From Streptomyces sp. SAI-127 (lineage in GTDB: Bacteria > Actinomycetota > Actinomycetes > Streptomycetales > Streptomycetaceae): DNA of 64,000 bases. The translations under genes and the position numbers were made by a program. Below, piece after piece: positions 25,830 through 34,287 of the stretch. The DNA lies in contig NZ_JARXYJ010000001.1 in NCBI RefSeq assembly GCF_029894425.1, positions 9,134,501 through 9,198,500 of the forward strand. Reading direction: 5' to 3'. The notes beneath the pieces are model-generated. The model ran no database searches. It saw nothing but the letters and a program-made list of their open reading frames with translations, and was not told the DNA's origin. How positions within the stretch are numbered: position 1 is the stretch's first letter; each line of letters begins with the position of its first letter.

Positions 25830-26878
25830 ACCACGTCGGTCGCGGTACGCCGGTATCCGGAGCGGCGGTCGTCGATGGCCTGCCAGCTGTCGCCGTAGAT
25901 GTTCTTGATGATCTCCGGCGACCGTAGGAAGTCGTGCGGAAAGCCGAGCGGCACCGCACTCACCTCGTCCAGACGCGCGATGGCGTCGGCGTCGAGGCGG
26001 ACGTCGAGGCTGCCGAGGTTGTCGGCGAGCTGGCTCTCCCGGGTGGCCGCGACGATGGGGACCACATTGCCCGGGCGGCCCAGCAGCCAGGCCAGTGCCA
26101 CCTGGGCCGGGCTCCAGCCGCCCTGCTCGGCGATCTCCATGGCGGCCGTGACGACCTCCTCCTCCCGCGGGTTCGGCTTGTCGCCCCAGGCGTCGAGACG
26201 TCCCGCCTCACCCCGCCGGTACTTGCCGGTGAGCTTCCCGCCCGCCAGCGGCGACCAGGCCAGCACCGCCTGGCCGAACGCCCTTGCCTGCGGGAGCAGT
26301 TCACGCTCCGGGGTGCGCTCCAGCAGGTTGTAGCGCAACTGCGAACCCGCGAACGCGGTCCAACCCCGCAACTCCGCGAGGGTGTTGGCCTGCGCCGTCT
26401 CCCAGGCGGGCCAGTCCGACACACCGACGTAGAGCACCTTGCCCGTACGTACGAGGTCGTCGAGTGCCCGCATGACCTCCTCGACCGGGGTGAAGTTGTC
26501 CCGCGCATGCACCCACAGGATGTCCAGCCGGTCGGTGCGCAGCCGCCCGAGACTCGCCTCCACCGACTGCACGAGGTTCTTGCGATGGTTGCCGGCCGAG
26601 TTGACGTCCCCGGCCCGCGTCGCGCAGGTGTACTTGCTGGCCAGCACGAACTCCTCGCGCCGCCCGTCGAGCAGCTCGCCGAGGATGCGCTCCGAGGTGC
26701 CGCCCGAGTAGATGTCCGCCGTGTCGACGAAGTTGCCGCCCGCGTCGGCGTAGGCGTCGAGAAGCCTGGCGCTGGTCTCCTTGTCGGAGCCGTAGGCGGG
26801 ATCCTCACCCATGACCATCGCGCCGAGGCTCAGCTCGCTCACGCGCAGACCGGTCTTGCCGAACAGTGTGTACCGCAC
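25826..26878 (-). CDS. Aldo/keto reductase
   Basis: A 350-residue NADPH-dependent oxidoreductase with a TIM-barrel fold, of the bacterial AKR group of YajO/YccK-like proteins. The start MRYTLFGKTGLRVSELSLG is typical; GTG at 26878 has GGGGGA upstream. The catalytic tetrad can be read: Asp and Tyr in FVDTADIYSGG, Lys in VLASKYTC, His in DILWVHARDN. Cofactor-binding residues are in the C-terminal VVPIVAATRESQLADNLGS. The substrate is not predictable. The gene shares its stop tetranucleotide CTAG with the convergent glycoside hydrolase. Confidence 0.9.
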   Translation of the reverse strand: MRYTLFGKTGLRVSELSLGAMVMGEDPAYGSDKETSARLLDAYADAGGNFVDTADIYSGGTSERILGELLDGRREEFVLASKYTCATRAGDVNSAGNHRKNLVQSVEASLGRLRTDRLDILWVHARDNFTPVEEVMRALDDLVRTGKVLYVGVSDWPAWETAQANTLAELRGWTAFAGSQLRYNLLERTPERELLPQARAFGQAVLAWSPLAGGKLTGKYRRGEAGRLDAWGDKPNPREEEVVTAAMEIAEQGGWSPAQVALAWLLGRPGNVVPIVAATRESQLADNLGSLDVRLDADAIARLDEVSAVPLGFPHDFLRSPEIIKNIYGDSWQAIDDRRSGYRRTATDVV

Positions 26879-26992
26879 GATCAGTTCCCCCTTGAGGCAG
26901 GTCGTGCGCACGACGCTAGGGGCTGGAGCGCACTTCAACGCAACTCTGACGGGATGCAGTGTTCGCCCTGCCGCTCGCGCTGATCACGAAAC

Positions 26993-28315
26993 TCACGCCC
27001 GCCCGGCCGTCGCCGCCAGTTTGCGCAACTGGCGCCAGTTCAGGCGTGGTTGCGCCTCCGGTACACCCGGCCGTTTCCTCGGGACGTGGACGCGGAGCGC
27101 CCCGGGGACGATACGGCAGTGGACCGGGGTGGGCAGGACCAGGGCCTCGCCGTCGACGCCGACCTCGATCTCCGGCCGGTCGGCGTCGACGACCACCTCC
27201 CGCGCGGACAGGACGGCGAGACCCTCCGGATCGGGGTCGAGCAGCAGCGCCGCGGCCTCGGCCGCACTGTCCACCTTGACGCCGAGGATGCCGAGCAGCC
27301 CCGAGTCGAGCCGCTCGCGGCGGCCGAGGCCCACCGGATCGTCGGTGCGGTAGGCGTTGTTGCTCACCAGCACGGCTTGCGGGCCGTCGAGTGTCGTGGC
27401 GTCGATCCGCGCGGTCAGACGGGCGCCGTGCCGGCGGGTGAGCAGGTCGGGCAGGAGCTCCAGGGTGGTGCCGATCTTGTCGTCGCGGTAGGCGGGGCTC
27501 TGGACGACCGCCGCGTACGCGCCGAAGGAGGCGTTGTTGACGAAGGGATGGTCCGCGGCGAAGCCGAGATCCACCCGGAGTTCGACGCCGTCGGTGAGCG
27601 CGTCGAGACAGGCAGCGGGGTCGGCACGGTCGAGGCCGAGGTCCATCGCGAAGTGGTTGCGTGTACCGGCGCAGACGACGAGGAACGGCAGGTCGTGTTC
27701 CGCGGCGACGGCGGCGACCAGCGCCTGGGTGCCGTCACCGCCCGCGACGCCCAGCAGGTCCGCGCCCTCCGCCACGGCCGCCCGCGCCAGCGCGGTCACG
27801 TCCTGATGCTCCTCCGGGTCGAGCAGCACGACCCGCGCGCCCAGCCGTTCGGCCTTCTCCCGCAGACCGAACCGCTCCACCTTCCCGCCTCCGGAGCGGG
27901 GGTTCATGAGCAGGAAGGGCCGCCGCACGGACCGCGCCCGGTGCTCCTTCATACGCCTGGGCCGTTTGCCGGTGCTGCGCAGCGCGTACCGACCGCTCCA
28001 CACGGCCACGGCCCACAGCACCGGCGACAGCACGAGAACCCAGCCCAGGGTGACCACGAAGAGAACGACGACCACGGTGGGGGTGACGGCCGCGAGCACC
28101 GCCGCCAGCCAGCGCGCCGGGCCGCGCCGGGTCAGCGTCCACCACACCGCCGCCGCGGTGACGGCCCCGCCCGCGAGCCCGGCCGCCAGCAGCAGCACGC
28201 CGCGGAGACCGCCGTACCCGAGCGGGAGCAGCACCGCGAGGGCGGCCGCCGCCAGGGCGGTCCTGGCCGCCCATCGCTGCCCGTGCCAGGCCGGGGCGTT
28301 CACGTCCACGCTCAT
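26993..28315 (-). CDS. Diacylglycerol/lipid kinase family protein with N-terminal membrane segments
   Basis: A 440-residue protein. Residues ~15-105 hold three or four hydrophobic segments (ALAAAALAVLLPLGYGG, VLLLAAGLAGGAVTAAAVW, VVVVLFVVTLGWVLVL). The rest is a DagK/YegS-type kinase domain: PFLLMNPRSGGGK, then the ATP-binding GVAGGDGTQALVAAVA (GGDGT), VVCAGTRNHFAMDLGLD and VNNASFGAYA. It should phosphorylate diacylglycerol or a related lipid at the membrane. ATG at 28315 is preceded by AAGGAG at short spacing; GTG at 28327 is an alternative. A hairpin terminator separates it from the upstream VOC gene. Confidence 0.85.
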   Translation of the reverse strand: MSVDVNAPAWHGQRWAARTALAAAALAVLLPLGYGGLRGVLLLAAGLAGGAVTAAAVWWTLTRRGPARWLAAVLAAVTPTVVVVLFVVTLGWVLVLSPVLWAVAVWSGRYALRSTGKRPRRMKEHRARSVRRPFLLMNPRSGGGKVERFGLREKAERLGARVVLLDPEEHQDVTALARAAVAEGADLLGVAGGDGTQALVAAVAAEHDLPFLVVCAGTRNHFAMDLGLDRADPAACLDALTDGVELRVDLGFAADHPFVNNASFGAYAAVVQSPAYRDDKIGTTLELLPDLLTRRHGARLTARIDATTLDGPQAVLVSNNAYRTDDPVGLGRRERLDSGLLGILGVKVDSAAEAAALLLDPDPEGLAVLSAREVVVDADRPEIEVGVDGEALVLPTPVHCRIVPGALRVHVPRKRPGVPEAQPRLNWRQLRKLAATAGRA

Positions 28316-28382
28316 GTGCTCCTTCACTGCTCGGCGCCCTCGGGGCCACGGCGGTCGGCGGAGCATATCCAAGTCGGCGAAA

Positions 28383-28410
28383 CGGCCGGCATCAGGCGTG
28401 ACGCCGGCCG
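28383..28410 (-). terminator. Hairpin terminator of VOC gene
   Basis: CGGCCGGC and GCCGGCCG form an 8-bp stem with a 12-base loop directly after the VOC gene. Confidence 0.5.
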
Positions 28411-28423
28411 GCAGACGCCGCGT

Positions 28424-28816
28424 TCAGATTCCGGGCCGGTACCGCATCGGATGGTCCGGCGGCACCTCCACCAGCACGATCGGGGTGCCGTCCGGGTCGG
28501 CCACCCACATCTCGACCAGCCCCCACGGCTCCTTCACCGGGGGCCGTACGATCTCGACACCCTTGGCCAGCAGTTCCTCGTGCGCCGCGGTCACGTCCGC
28601 GACCTGGAGCCACAGCCGGACGTCCGCGGCCCGTGGAGCCTCGGACCGTCCCGACAGCTCAAGGAATCCACCGCCGAGGAAGTAGACGGTGCCCCGCTCC
28701 GGGCCCGTGCCGAACTCGCGGTACACGGCGAGGCCCAGCTGATCGCCGTAGAAGACTCGGGAACGCTCCGGATCCGTGGGCCGCAGCAGGACGCGGCCGC
28801 TCAGTACGTGGACCAT
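28424..28816 (-). CDS. VOC superfamily (glyoxalase/bleomycin-resistance-like) protein
   Basis: A 130-residue single-module vicinal-oxygen-chelate protein: VLSGRVLLRPTDPERSRVFY opens the first beta-alpha-beta unit, AVYREFGTGPERGTVYFLGG follows, and VEMWVADPDGTPIVLVEVP ends the second. Members are metalloenzymes or binding proteins for small electrophiles and antibiotics. Substrate unknown. Divergent from the GNAT gene across 70 bases. Confidence 0.85.
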   Translation of the reverse strand: MVHVLSGRVLLRPTDPERSRVFYGDQLGLAVYREFGTGPERGTVYFLGGGFLELSGRSEAPRAADVRLWLQVADVTAAHEELLAKGVEIVRPPVKEPWGLVEMWVADPDGTPIVLVEVPPDHPMRYRPGI

Positions 28817-28887
28817 GCGGGGGAGCCTATCCGGGGCGTTAGTCTCGACCGTGCCCCAGCCGCGCCCGAGAAGTGGAGACGCACCCC

Positions 28888-29424
28888 ATGGAGACCACCG
28901 CCGGCCTCACCTTCCGTGACGCCACCGACGCCGATGTGGACACGCTCGTCGCGCTGGTCGAGTCGGCGTACCGCGGAGACGACAGCCGGGCCGGGTGGAC
29001 CACCGAGGCGGACATCCTGGAGGGGCAGCGGACGGATCCGGAGGGTGTGCTCGCGGTCATCAAGTCGCCCGACAGCCGGCTGCTCACCGTGGAGCGGGAC
29101 GGCCGGGTCGTCGCCTGCTGCCAGCTCGAACACCGGAGCACGCACGCGTACTTCGGGATGTTCGCGGTCAGTCCGGCACTCCAGGGCGGCGGCCTCGGCA
29201 AGGTGATCATCGCGGAGGCGGAGCGGATCGCCCGGGAGACCTGGGGCGTCACCGAGATGCACATGACCGTGATCTCGGTGCGCAACGACCTCGTCGCCTG
29301 GTACGAGCGGCGCGGCTACCGCCGTACGGGAGAGATGACGCCCTTCCCGTACGGCGACGAGCGCTTCGGCGTTCCGCAGCGCGACGACCTGCAGTTCGAG
29401 CTGCTGGTCAAGCCGCTGGTGTGA
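28888..29424 (+). CDS. GNAT family N-acetyltransferase
   Basis: A 178-residue acetyltransferase. The acetyl-CoA-binding signature is FAVSPALQGGGLGKVIIAEA (V-x-P-x-x-Q/R-G-x-G-x-G/A). Other family features: LTFRDATDADVDTLVALVE at the start, and MTVISVRNDLVAWYERRGYRRTGE at motif B, where the Tyr and Arg-Gly-Tyr are typical. ATG at 28888 fits upstream GTGGAG at ten bases. Substrate (amino acid, polyamine, peptide N-terminus or antibiotic) not determinable. Confidence 0.85.
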   Translation: METTAGLTFRDATDADVDTLVALVESAYRGDDSRAGWTTEADILEGQRTDPEGVLAVIKSPDSRLLTVERDGRVVACCQLEHRSTHAYFGMFAVSPALQGGGLGKVIIAEAERIARETWGVTEMHMTVISVRNDLVAWYERRGYRRTGEMTPFPYGDERFGVPQRDDLQFELLVKPLV

Positions 29425-29439
29425 CGTTCCTGCCCCGGT

Positions 29440-30123
29440 TCACGCGGTGAAGCGGCCGGTGCGTTTGATCTCCGGGTAGTCGGTCGTCGCGCCGTCCAGT
29501 TCCAGGGCCCGCACCAGCTTCAGATGGTCCTGGGTGTTCACCACCCAGCCGATGATCTTCAGATCCGCCTTGCGGGCCGCCTCGACGACCTCCAGGGTCA
29601 GCCGGCGGATGTTCAGGCAGACCGTTCCCGCCCCGGCCTCGACGGCACGCTCCACGATGTCGGGGCCGAACCGGCTGCCGATGAGCGCGGTCCGTACGCC
29701 GGGCACGAGGCGGCCGATCTCGGCGATCGCCTCGTCGTGGAACGAGGACACCTCGACCCGGGAGACCAGATTCCGCCGGAGCATGACCTCGGCCAGCGCC
29801 CGGGCCGCCGCGATGTCCTTGATCTCGGCCTGGAGCGGCGACCGTACGGCGTCCAGGACCTCCTCGAACACCGGGACGCGTTCTCCGCGGCCCGCGTCCA
29901 GGGCGCGCAGTTCGGTGAGGGTCTTCTCGGCGATCGGGCCGGTTCCGTCGGTCGTGCGGTCCACGTCGGTGTCGTGCATGACGACGAGGGCGCCGTCCTT
30001 GCTCAGGTGCAGATCGAGTTCGATGAGGTCGAGACCGGCCTGCTGGGCGGCCACGAAGGAACGGAGGGTGTTCTCGGGTTCGGTACCCATGACTCCGCGA
30101 TGACCGATGGTAAGGAAGTTCAA
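29440..30123 (-). CDS. Glycerophosphodiester phosphodiesterase
   Basis: A 227-residue GDPD that hydrolyses glycerophosphodiesters to glycerol-3-phosphate and an alcohol. Motifs: TIGHRGVMGTEPENTLRSF with catalytic His and Glu-Asn, IELDLHLSKDGALVVMHDTDVDRTTDGTG with metal-binding Glu/Asp and second His, QAEIKD, and a C-terminal IIGWVVNTQDHLKLV then GATTDYPE. No signal peptide, so intracellular. The start is a TTG at 30123: an in-frame TGA lies two codons upstream, so no earlier start is possible and the next start would lose HRG. Confidence 0.9.
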   Translation of the reverse strand: MNFLTIGHRGVMGTEPENTLRSFVAAQQAGLDLIELDLHLSKDGALVVMHDTDVDRTTDGTGPIAEKTLTELRALDAGRGERVPVFEEVLDAVRSPLQAEIKDIAAARALAEVMLRRNLVSRVEVSSFHDEAIAEIGRLVPGVRTALIGSRFGPDIVERAVEAGAGTVCLNIRRLTLEVVEAARKADLKIIGWVVNTQDHLKLVRALELDGATTDYPEIKRTGRFTA

Positions 30124-30345
30124 GGTTCAACTCGCTTCCGTCGACGGCGGCTCGGTGCAGAGCCGCAGCCTAACGGCTACGCCGTGTGATGGACCCGTAC
30201 GTACACGAGGGATCGCGGTGACGTGCGGGGGAGCGATCTCACTTACCCGGAATCTCCGCGTTCATGGCACTCGACAGGAAAAAGTTCGGTGACAATTGGT
30301 GTGGGCAGGATAACTTCCCGAGTCCGCTCTTGCTGGACGGAAGCT

Positions 30346-30368
30346 CGTATGTATACGGTCTCCATACG
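30346..30368. promoter_or_regulatory. Inverted repeat in DUF6421 operon leader
   Basis: CGTATG and CATACG flank an 11-base spacer, ending 26 bases before the DUF6421 start. A weak promoter-like pair (GTGACA at 30289, TAACTT at 30311, 16-base spacing) lies upstream. The repeat could be an operator or mRNA hairpin. I see nothing else in the 271-base region from 30124. Confidence 0.4.
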
Positions 30369-30394
30369 CGAGGTTCTCCCGTGGAGGATGGGAC

Positions 30395-31792
30395 ATGACG
30401 GAAATTCTTGTGCAGGCGACATCGGGGGACCACGTTCCTCCCGTGACCAGGGTGGTGGAGCACCCGGCATGGCCTGTGCTCAAGGATGCCGTGGAGCGGA
30501 TCCGGCCATGGCAGTCCAAGGACGGGTCGATCGACTTCGAGGCCGAGAGCGCGCCCGCGCGCGGGGACGCCGAGGCCGCCGTACGGCGTGTCGTCGAGGC
30601 GGTGCGGGAGCTGTCGCCGTCGCTGCCGCACGACGCCGACTACCACGCCGCCCTCGTCAAGGACCTCCGGCGCTGGTCCGAGGGCGGCTTCGAGGTGCCC
30701 GACTTCCTCGACTCCCTGCTGGCCTTCCAGCCCGCCGCCAACCGCGCGGACGGCCTCCAGCACCTGGTCGTCTTCCCGATGTACACGCAGAACGGCAACC
30801 CGGACCGCAATCTCGAGGCGGTCGTGCTGCGCATGGTCTGGCCCGAGTGGCTGGCCGAACTGGAGCGCACCCGCTACGACAATCCGCTGTTCTGCGGCAT
30901 CAAGTTCGAGGACTTCACCGCCGGTTACGACACCAACTCGGCCGTGCTCTTCCCGGAGACGATCGCCGTGCGCGAGGCGCCGGAACGCTTCTCCTGGGGC
31001 GGTATCTTCTGCGACCGCGAGGCCGCCCGCTTCCGCCGGGTCACCGACGCCGCCGTCGACATCCTGGGCCTGGAACTGCCCGAGGACATCGCCGCGATGG
31101 TCCACGACCAGAAGCGCTGCGAGGAGGCCTTCGTGCTGTGGGACATGGTCCACGACCGCACCCACAGCCACGGCGACCTGCCCTTCGACCCCTTCATGAT
31201 CAAGCAGCGCCAGCCGTTCTGGATGTACGGCCTCGAAGAGCTGCGCTGCGACCTCACCGCCTTCAGGGAGGCCGTGAAGCTGGAGGCGGACGGCGTGCCG
31301 CAGGCCCGTGACGTGCAGTACGCGGTCCTCTTCGACCGGATGTTCCGCTTCCCGGTCACCGGCGAGCGCGTGCGCAACTACGACGGGCTCGGCGGCCAGC
31401 TCCTCTTCGCCTACCTGCACAAGCACGACGTCGTCCGCTGGACCGACAACAAGCTGTTCATCGACTGGCAGCGCGCCCCCGAGGTCACCAACCAGCTGTG
31501 CGCCGACATCGAGCAGCTCTACCGCGACGGCATCGACCGCCCCAAGCTCGTCCACTGGTTCGCCGGCTACGAGCTGGTCTCCACCTACCTCGCCCCGCAC
31601 CCGGGTTCCAAGTGGGCCAAGGGCCCCGACGCCCTCGACCTGTCGCTGCCGCCCCGGAAACTCGTCGACGACGTGCTTCCGGACGAGTTTCCGCTGAGCA
31701 TGTTCTATGAGGCCCTCTCCAAGAAGCTTCGTCATGTGATCGCCTCGACCCGGGGTATCACTGCGGAGAACGCCGAGCGGGTCGCCGCGTGA
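30395..31792 (+). CDS. DUF6421 family protein
   Basis: A 465-residue soluble protein of a family found in Streptomyces and related genera (DUF6421 as I recall); no function is established to my knowledge. Visible features include a possible metal site in LWDMVHDRTHSHGDLPFDPF (H-x3-H-x-H), a conserved EDFTAGYDTNSAVLFPET block and acidic/aromatic C-terminal sequence. No signal peptide or membrane segment. GGAGGA precedes the ATG. Its stop overlaps a GTG of the next frame (GTGA) and an SDR plus a threonine-aldolase-like enzyme follow, so it is the first gene of a three-gene operon whose pathway is unknown. Confidence 0.75.
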   Translation: MTEILVQATSGDHVPPVTRVVEHPAWPVLKDAVERIRPWQSKDGSIDFEAESAPARGDAEAAVRRVVEAVRELSPSLPHDADYHAALVKDLRRWSEGGFEVPDFLDSLLAFQPAANRADGLQHLVVFPMYTQNGNPDRNLEAVVLRMVWPEWLAELERTRYDNPLFCGIKFEDFTAGYDTNSAVLFPETIAVREAPERFSWGGIFCDREAARFRRVTDAAVDILGLELPEDIAAMVHDQKRCEEAFVLWDMVHDRTHSHGDLPFDPFMIKQRQPFWMYGLEELRCDLTAFREAVKLEADGVPQARDVQYAVLFDRMFRFPVTGERVRNYDGLGGQLLFAYLHKHDVVRWTDNKLFIDWQRAPEVTNQLCADIEQLYRDGIDRPKLVHWFAGYELVSTYLAPHPGSKWAKGPDALDLSLPPRKLVDDVLPDEFPLSMFYEALSKKLRHVIASTRGITAENAERVAA

Positions 31793-31854
31793 GCGATCGC
31801 GGCACCGGGAACACTGCACAGGCCGCCGAGGCGGCTGCTCAGGAGGCGAAGAAC

Positions 31855-32604
31855 ATGGCGGGGAACGGAGCTCTCAGCGGTGCGGTGATCGCGGTGGCCG
31901 GCGCGGGCGGGCCCGCGGGCCGCGCGGCACTGCTGCGGCTGGCCGAGGCGGGTGCGACCGTCGTCGGCGCGGACAACGACCCGGAGCGGCTCGCGGAGGC
32001 CGTGGACGCGGCACGCTACGCGTCGGGCGGCGCCTCCGTCACCGGCGAGCCGGTCGACCTGCTGGACCTGCAATCCACCCGCGACTGGGCCGAGCACATC
32101 GAGAAGGACTTCGGCCGCGTCGACGGCCTGGTCCACCTCGTCGGCGGTTGGCGTGGCAGCGAGACCTTCATCAAGTCGAGCCTGGACGACTGGGACTTCC
32201 TGGAACTGCTGCTCATCCGCACCGTGCAGCACACCTCGCTCGCCTTCTACGAGGGCCTGCAGCGCAGTGACCGCGGCCGCTACGTCCTGATCAGCGCCGC
32301 CGGCGCGACGAAGCCGTCCGCGGGCAACGCCTCGTACGCCGCCGCCAAGGCCGCAGCCGAGGCCTGGACGCTCGCTCTCGCGGACGCCTTCCGCAAGACC
32401 GGGGGCGCCGACGGGCCGAGGTCCGCGGCTACGATCCTGGTGGTGAAGGCACTGGTGCACGAGGCCATGCGCGCCGATCGGCCCAACGCGAAGTTCGCGG
32501 GCTTCACGGACGTCAGGGACCTGGCCGAGGCCATCGCCGGTGTCTGGGACAAGCCCGCCGCCGAAGTGAACGGAAACCGTCTGTGGCTGACCGAGAAGCC
32601 GTGA
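31855..32604 (+). CDS. SDR family NAD(P)-dependent oxidoreductase
   Basis: A 249-residue short-chain dehydrogenase/reductase. Cofactor motif VIAVAGAGGPAGRAALLRLAE near the N-terminus and the catalytic Ser-Tyr-Lys in LISAAGATKPSAGNASYAAAKAA (Y-x3-K). Start chosen at ATG 31855, nine bases after AGGAGG and giving the typical N-terminus MAGNGALSGAVIAVAG. An in-frame GTG at 31789 overlapping the DUF6421 stop is the alternative. The stop overlaps the GTG of the aldolase gene (GTGA), so the pair is coupled. Substrate unknown, probably a small alcohol or ketone from the same pathway as its partners. Confidence 0.85.
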   Translation: MAGNGALSGAVIAVAGAGGPAGRAALLRLAEAGATVVGADNDPERLAEAVDAARYASGGASVTGEPVDLLDLQSTRDWAEHIEKDFGRVDGLVHLVGGWRGSETFIKSSLDDWDFLELLLIRTVQHTSLAFYEGLQRSDRGRYVLISAAGATKPSAGNASYAAAKAAAEAWTLALADAFRKTGGADGPRSAATILVVKALVHEAMRADRPNAKFAGFTDVRDLAEAIAGVWDKPAAEVNGNRLWLTEKP

Positions 32605-33671
32605 ACCCCCCGAAGACCGACGCTCGTCGCCATCACGACCCGCAGGTCCGCGGTTTCGCCAGCGACAACTACGCCGGGGCCCACCCGGAGGTGCTCGCCG
32701 CCCTGGCCCTGGCCAACGGCGGGCACCAGGTCGCGTACGGCGAGGACGACTACACCGAGAACCTCCAGGGCATCGTCCGCAGCCACTTCGGCGCCACGGC
32801 CGAGGCGTTCCCGGTCTTCAACGGCACCGGCGCCAACGTCGTCGCGCTCCAGGCGGTCACCGACCGCTGGGGCGCGGTGATCTGCGCCGAGAGCGCGCAC
32901 ATCAACGTCGACGAGGGCGGTGCCCCCGAGCGCATGGGCGGCCTCAAGCTGCTCGCCGTGCCCACCCCGGACGGCAAGCTCACGCCCGAACTGATCGACA
33001 AGCAGGCCTGGGGCTGGGAGGACGAGCACCGCGCGATGCCGCAGGTCGTCTCGATCACCCAGTCCACGGAGCTCGGCACCCTCTACACGCCCGACGAGAT
33101 CCGCGCGATCTGCGACCACGCCCACGCGCACGGCATGAAGGTCCACCTGGACGGCTCCCGCATAGCCAACGCGGCCGCTTCCCTCGACGTCCCGATGCGG
33201 ACGTTCACCAACGCGGTCGGCGTCGACATCCTCTCCCTGGGCGGGACGAAGAACGGCGCACTGTTCGGTGAGGCGGTCGTGGTGATCAACCAGGACGCGG
33301 TCTCCCACATGAAGCACCTGCGCAAGCTGTCGATGCAGCTCGCCTCCAAGATGCGTTTCGTGTCGGTGCAGTTGGAGGCCCTGCTCGCCAAGGACCTCTG
33401 GCTGCGCAACGCCCGCCACTCCAACGAGATGGCCCAGCGCCTGGCCGAGGGCGTCCGCGCCGTCCACGGTGTCGAGATCCTCTACCCGGTCCAGGCCAAC
33501 GGCGTCTTCGCCAAGCTCCCGCACGACGTGAGCGAGCGCCTCCAGAAGCGCTTCCGCTTCTACTTCTGGGACGAGGCCGCCGGCGCCGTCCGCTGGATGT
33601 GCGCCTTCGACACGACCGAGGACGACGTGGACGCGTTCGTGGCGGCGCTGAAGGAGGAGATGGCGCGCTAG
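32601..33671 (+). CDS. Threonine aldolase / beta-eliminating lyase family PLP enzyme
   Basis: A 356-residue PLP-dependent fold-type I enzyme. Family signatures: FASDNYAGAHPEVLAALALAN at the start, FNGTGANVVALQAV for the phosphate cup, THE-like segment SAHINVDEGGAPE, VHLDGSRIANAAA with the PLP-pyridine aspartate and LSLGGTKNGALFGEAVV with the Schiff-base lysine near residue 215. It likely cleaves L-threonine or another beta-hydroxy amino acid to glycine and an aldehyde, or performs beta-elimination. GTG at 32601 overlaps the SDR stop. An aldehyde product would suit the adjacent oxidoreductase. Confidence 0.88.
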   Translation: MNPPKTDARRHHDPQVRGFASDNYAGAHPEVLAALALANGGHQVAYGEDDYTENLQGIVRSHFGATAEAFPVFNGTGANVVALQAVTDRWGAVICAESAHINVDEGGAPERMGGLKLLAVPTPDGKLTPELIDKQAWGWEDEHRAMPQVVSITQSTELGTLYTPDEIRAICDHAHAHGMKVHLDGSRIANAAASLDVPMRTFTNAVGVDILSLGGTKNGALFGEAVVVINQDAVSHMKHLRKLSMQLASKMRFVSVQLEALLAKDLWLRNARHSNEMAQRLAEGVRAVHGVEILYPVQANGVFAKLPHDVSERLQKRFRFYFWDEAAGAVRWMCAFDTTEDDVDAFVAALKEEMAR

Positions 33672-33701
33672 GGCGCGTACCGAACCGGAGGCGGTCTGTG
33701 C

Positions 33702-34226
33702 TTGCATGCCGGGGTGGACGAGACACAGCGCGGGGTCCGGCCGAGGACCGATGACGACGTCGAGGCATGCGTGCGGGTGCTGGCGGAGGTCCATCGCCGC
33801 GACGGCTATCCGGTGAACTGGCCTGCCCGGCCCGGCGAGTGGCTGTCGCATGGGGCGGCACTGGGCAGCTGGGTCGCCGAGCTGGACGGCCGTGTCGCGG
33901 GCCATGTCAGCCTCTCCCGCAGTACCGAAGACGACCTGGCCCCTGTCCTGTGGAGCGAGCGCAACGGCACGAGCGGGGAACAGGCCGCGGTGGTCGGCCG
34001 GTTGTTCGTCGCCCCGCAGGCGAGAGGGCACGGGATCGGTGCCCTGCTGATGGGCAGAGCGGTGGCGCAGGCCCAGCACCACGGTCTGCATCCGGTGCTC
34101 GACGTCGTCGCGTCCGACACCGCCGCGGCGGCCCTGTACGAACGGCTGGGCTGGACGAGGCTGGCCACGGTCGAACAGCGCTGGAGCCCGTCCCAGGTGG
34201 TCGCCGTACATTGCTACGCTGCATAA
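33702..34226 (+). CDS. GNAT family N-acetyltransferase
   Basis: A ~170-residue GNAT acetyltransferase: RPRTDDDVEACVRVLAEVH at the start, VGRLFVAPQARGHGIGALLMG as the acetyl-CoA loop (Q/R-x-x-G-x-G/A), and LDVVASDTAAAALYERLGW at motif B. The start is uncertain. TTG at 33702 lies ten bases after GGAGG; GTG at 33714 also works but lacks a good ribosome binding site. It follows the threonine-aldolase gene by 30 bases and may be co-transcribed. Confidence 0.8.
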   Translation: MHAGVDETQRGVRPRTDDDVEACVRVLAEVHRRDGYPVNWPARPGEWLSHGAALGSWVAELDGRVAGHVSLSRSTEDDLAPVLWSERNGTSGEQAAVVGRLFVAPQARGHGIGALLMGRAVAQAQHHGLHPVLDVVASDTAAAALYERLGWTRLATVEQRWSPSQVVAVHCYAA

Positions 34227-34249
34227 ATATACTGAGCTCTGTAAATTGA

Positions 34250-34279
34250 TTGACCTCGAGGTGATCGTCTTCCTATGCT
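34250..34279 (+). promoter_or_regulatory. Promoter of transglutaminase-like gene (near-leaderless)
   Basis: TTGACC and TATGCT are separated by 18 bases. The -10 ends nine bases before the ATG at 34288, and no ribosome binding site is seen, so the mRNA should begin at or within a few bases of the start codon. Confidence 0.6.
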
Positions 34280-34287
34280 CTGCGGGC

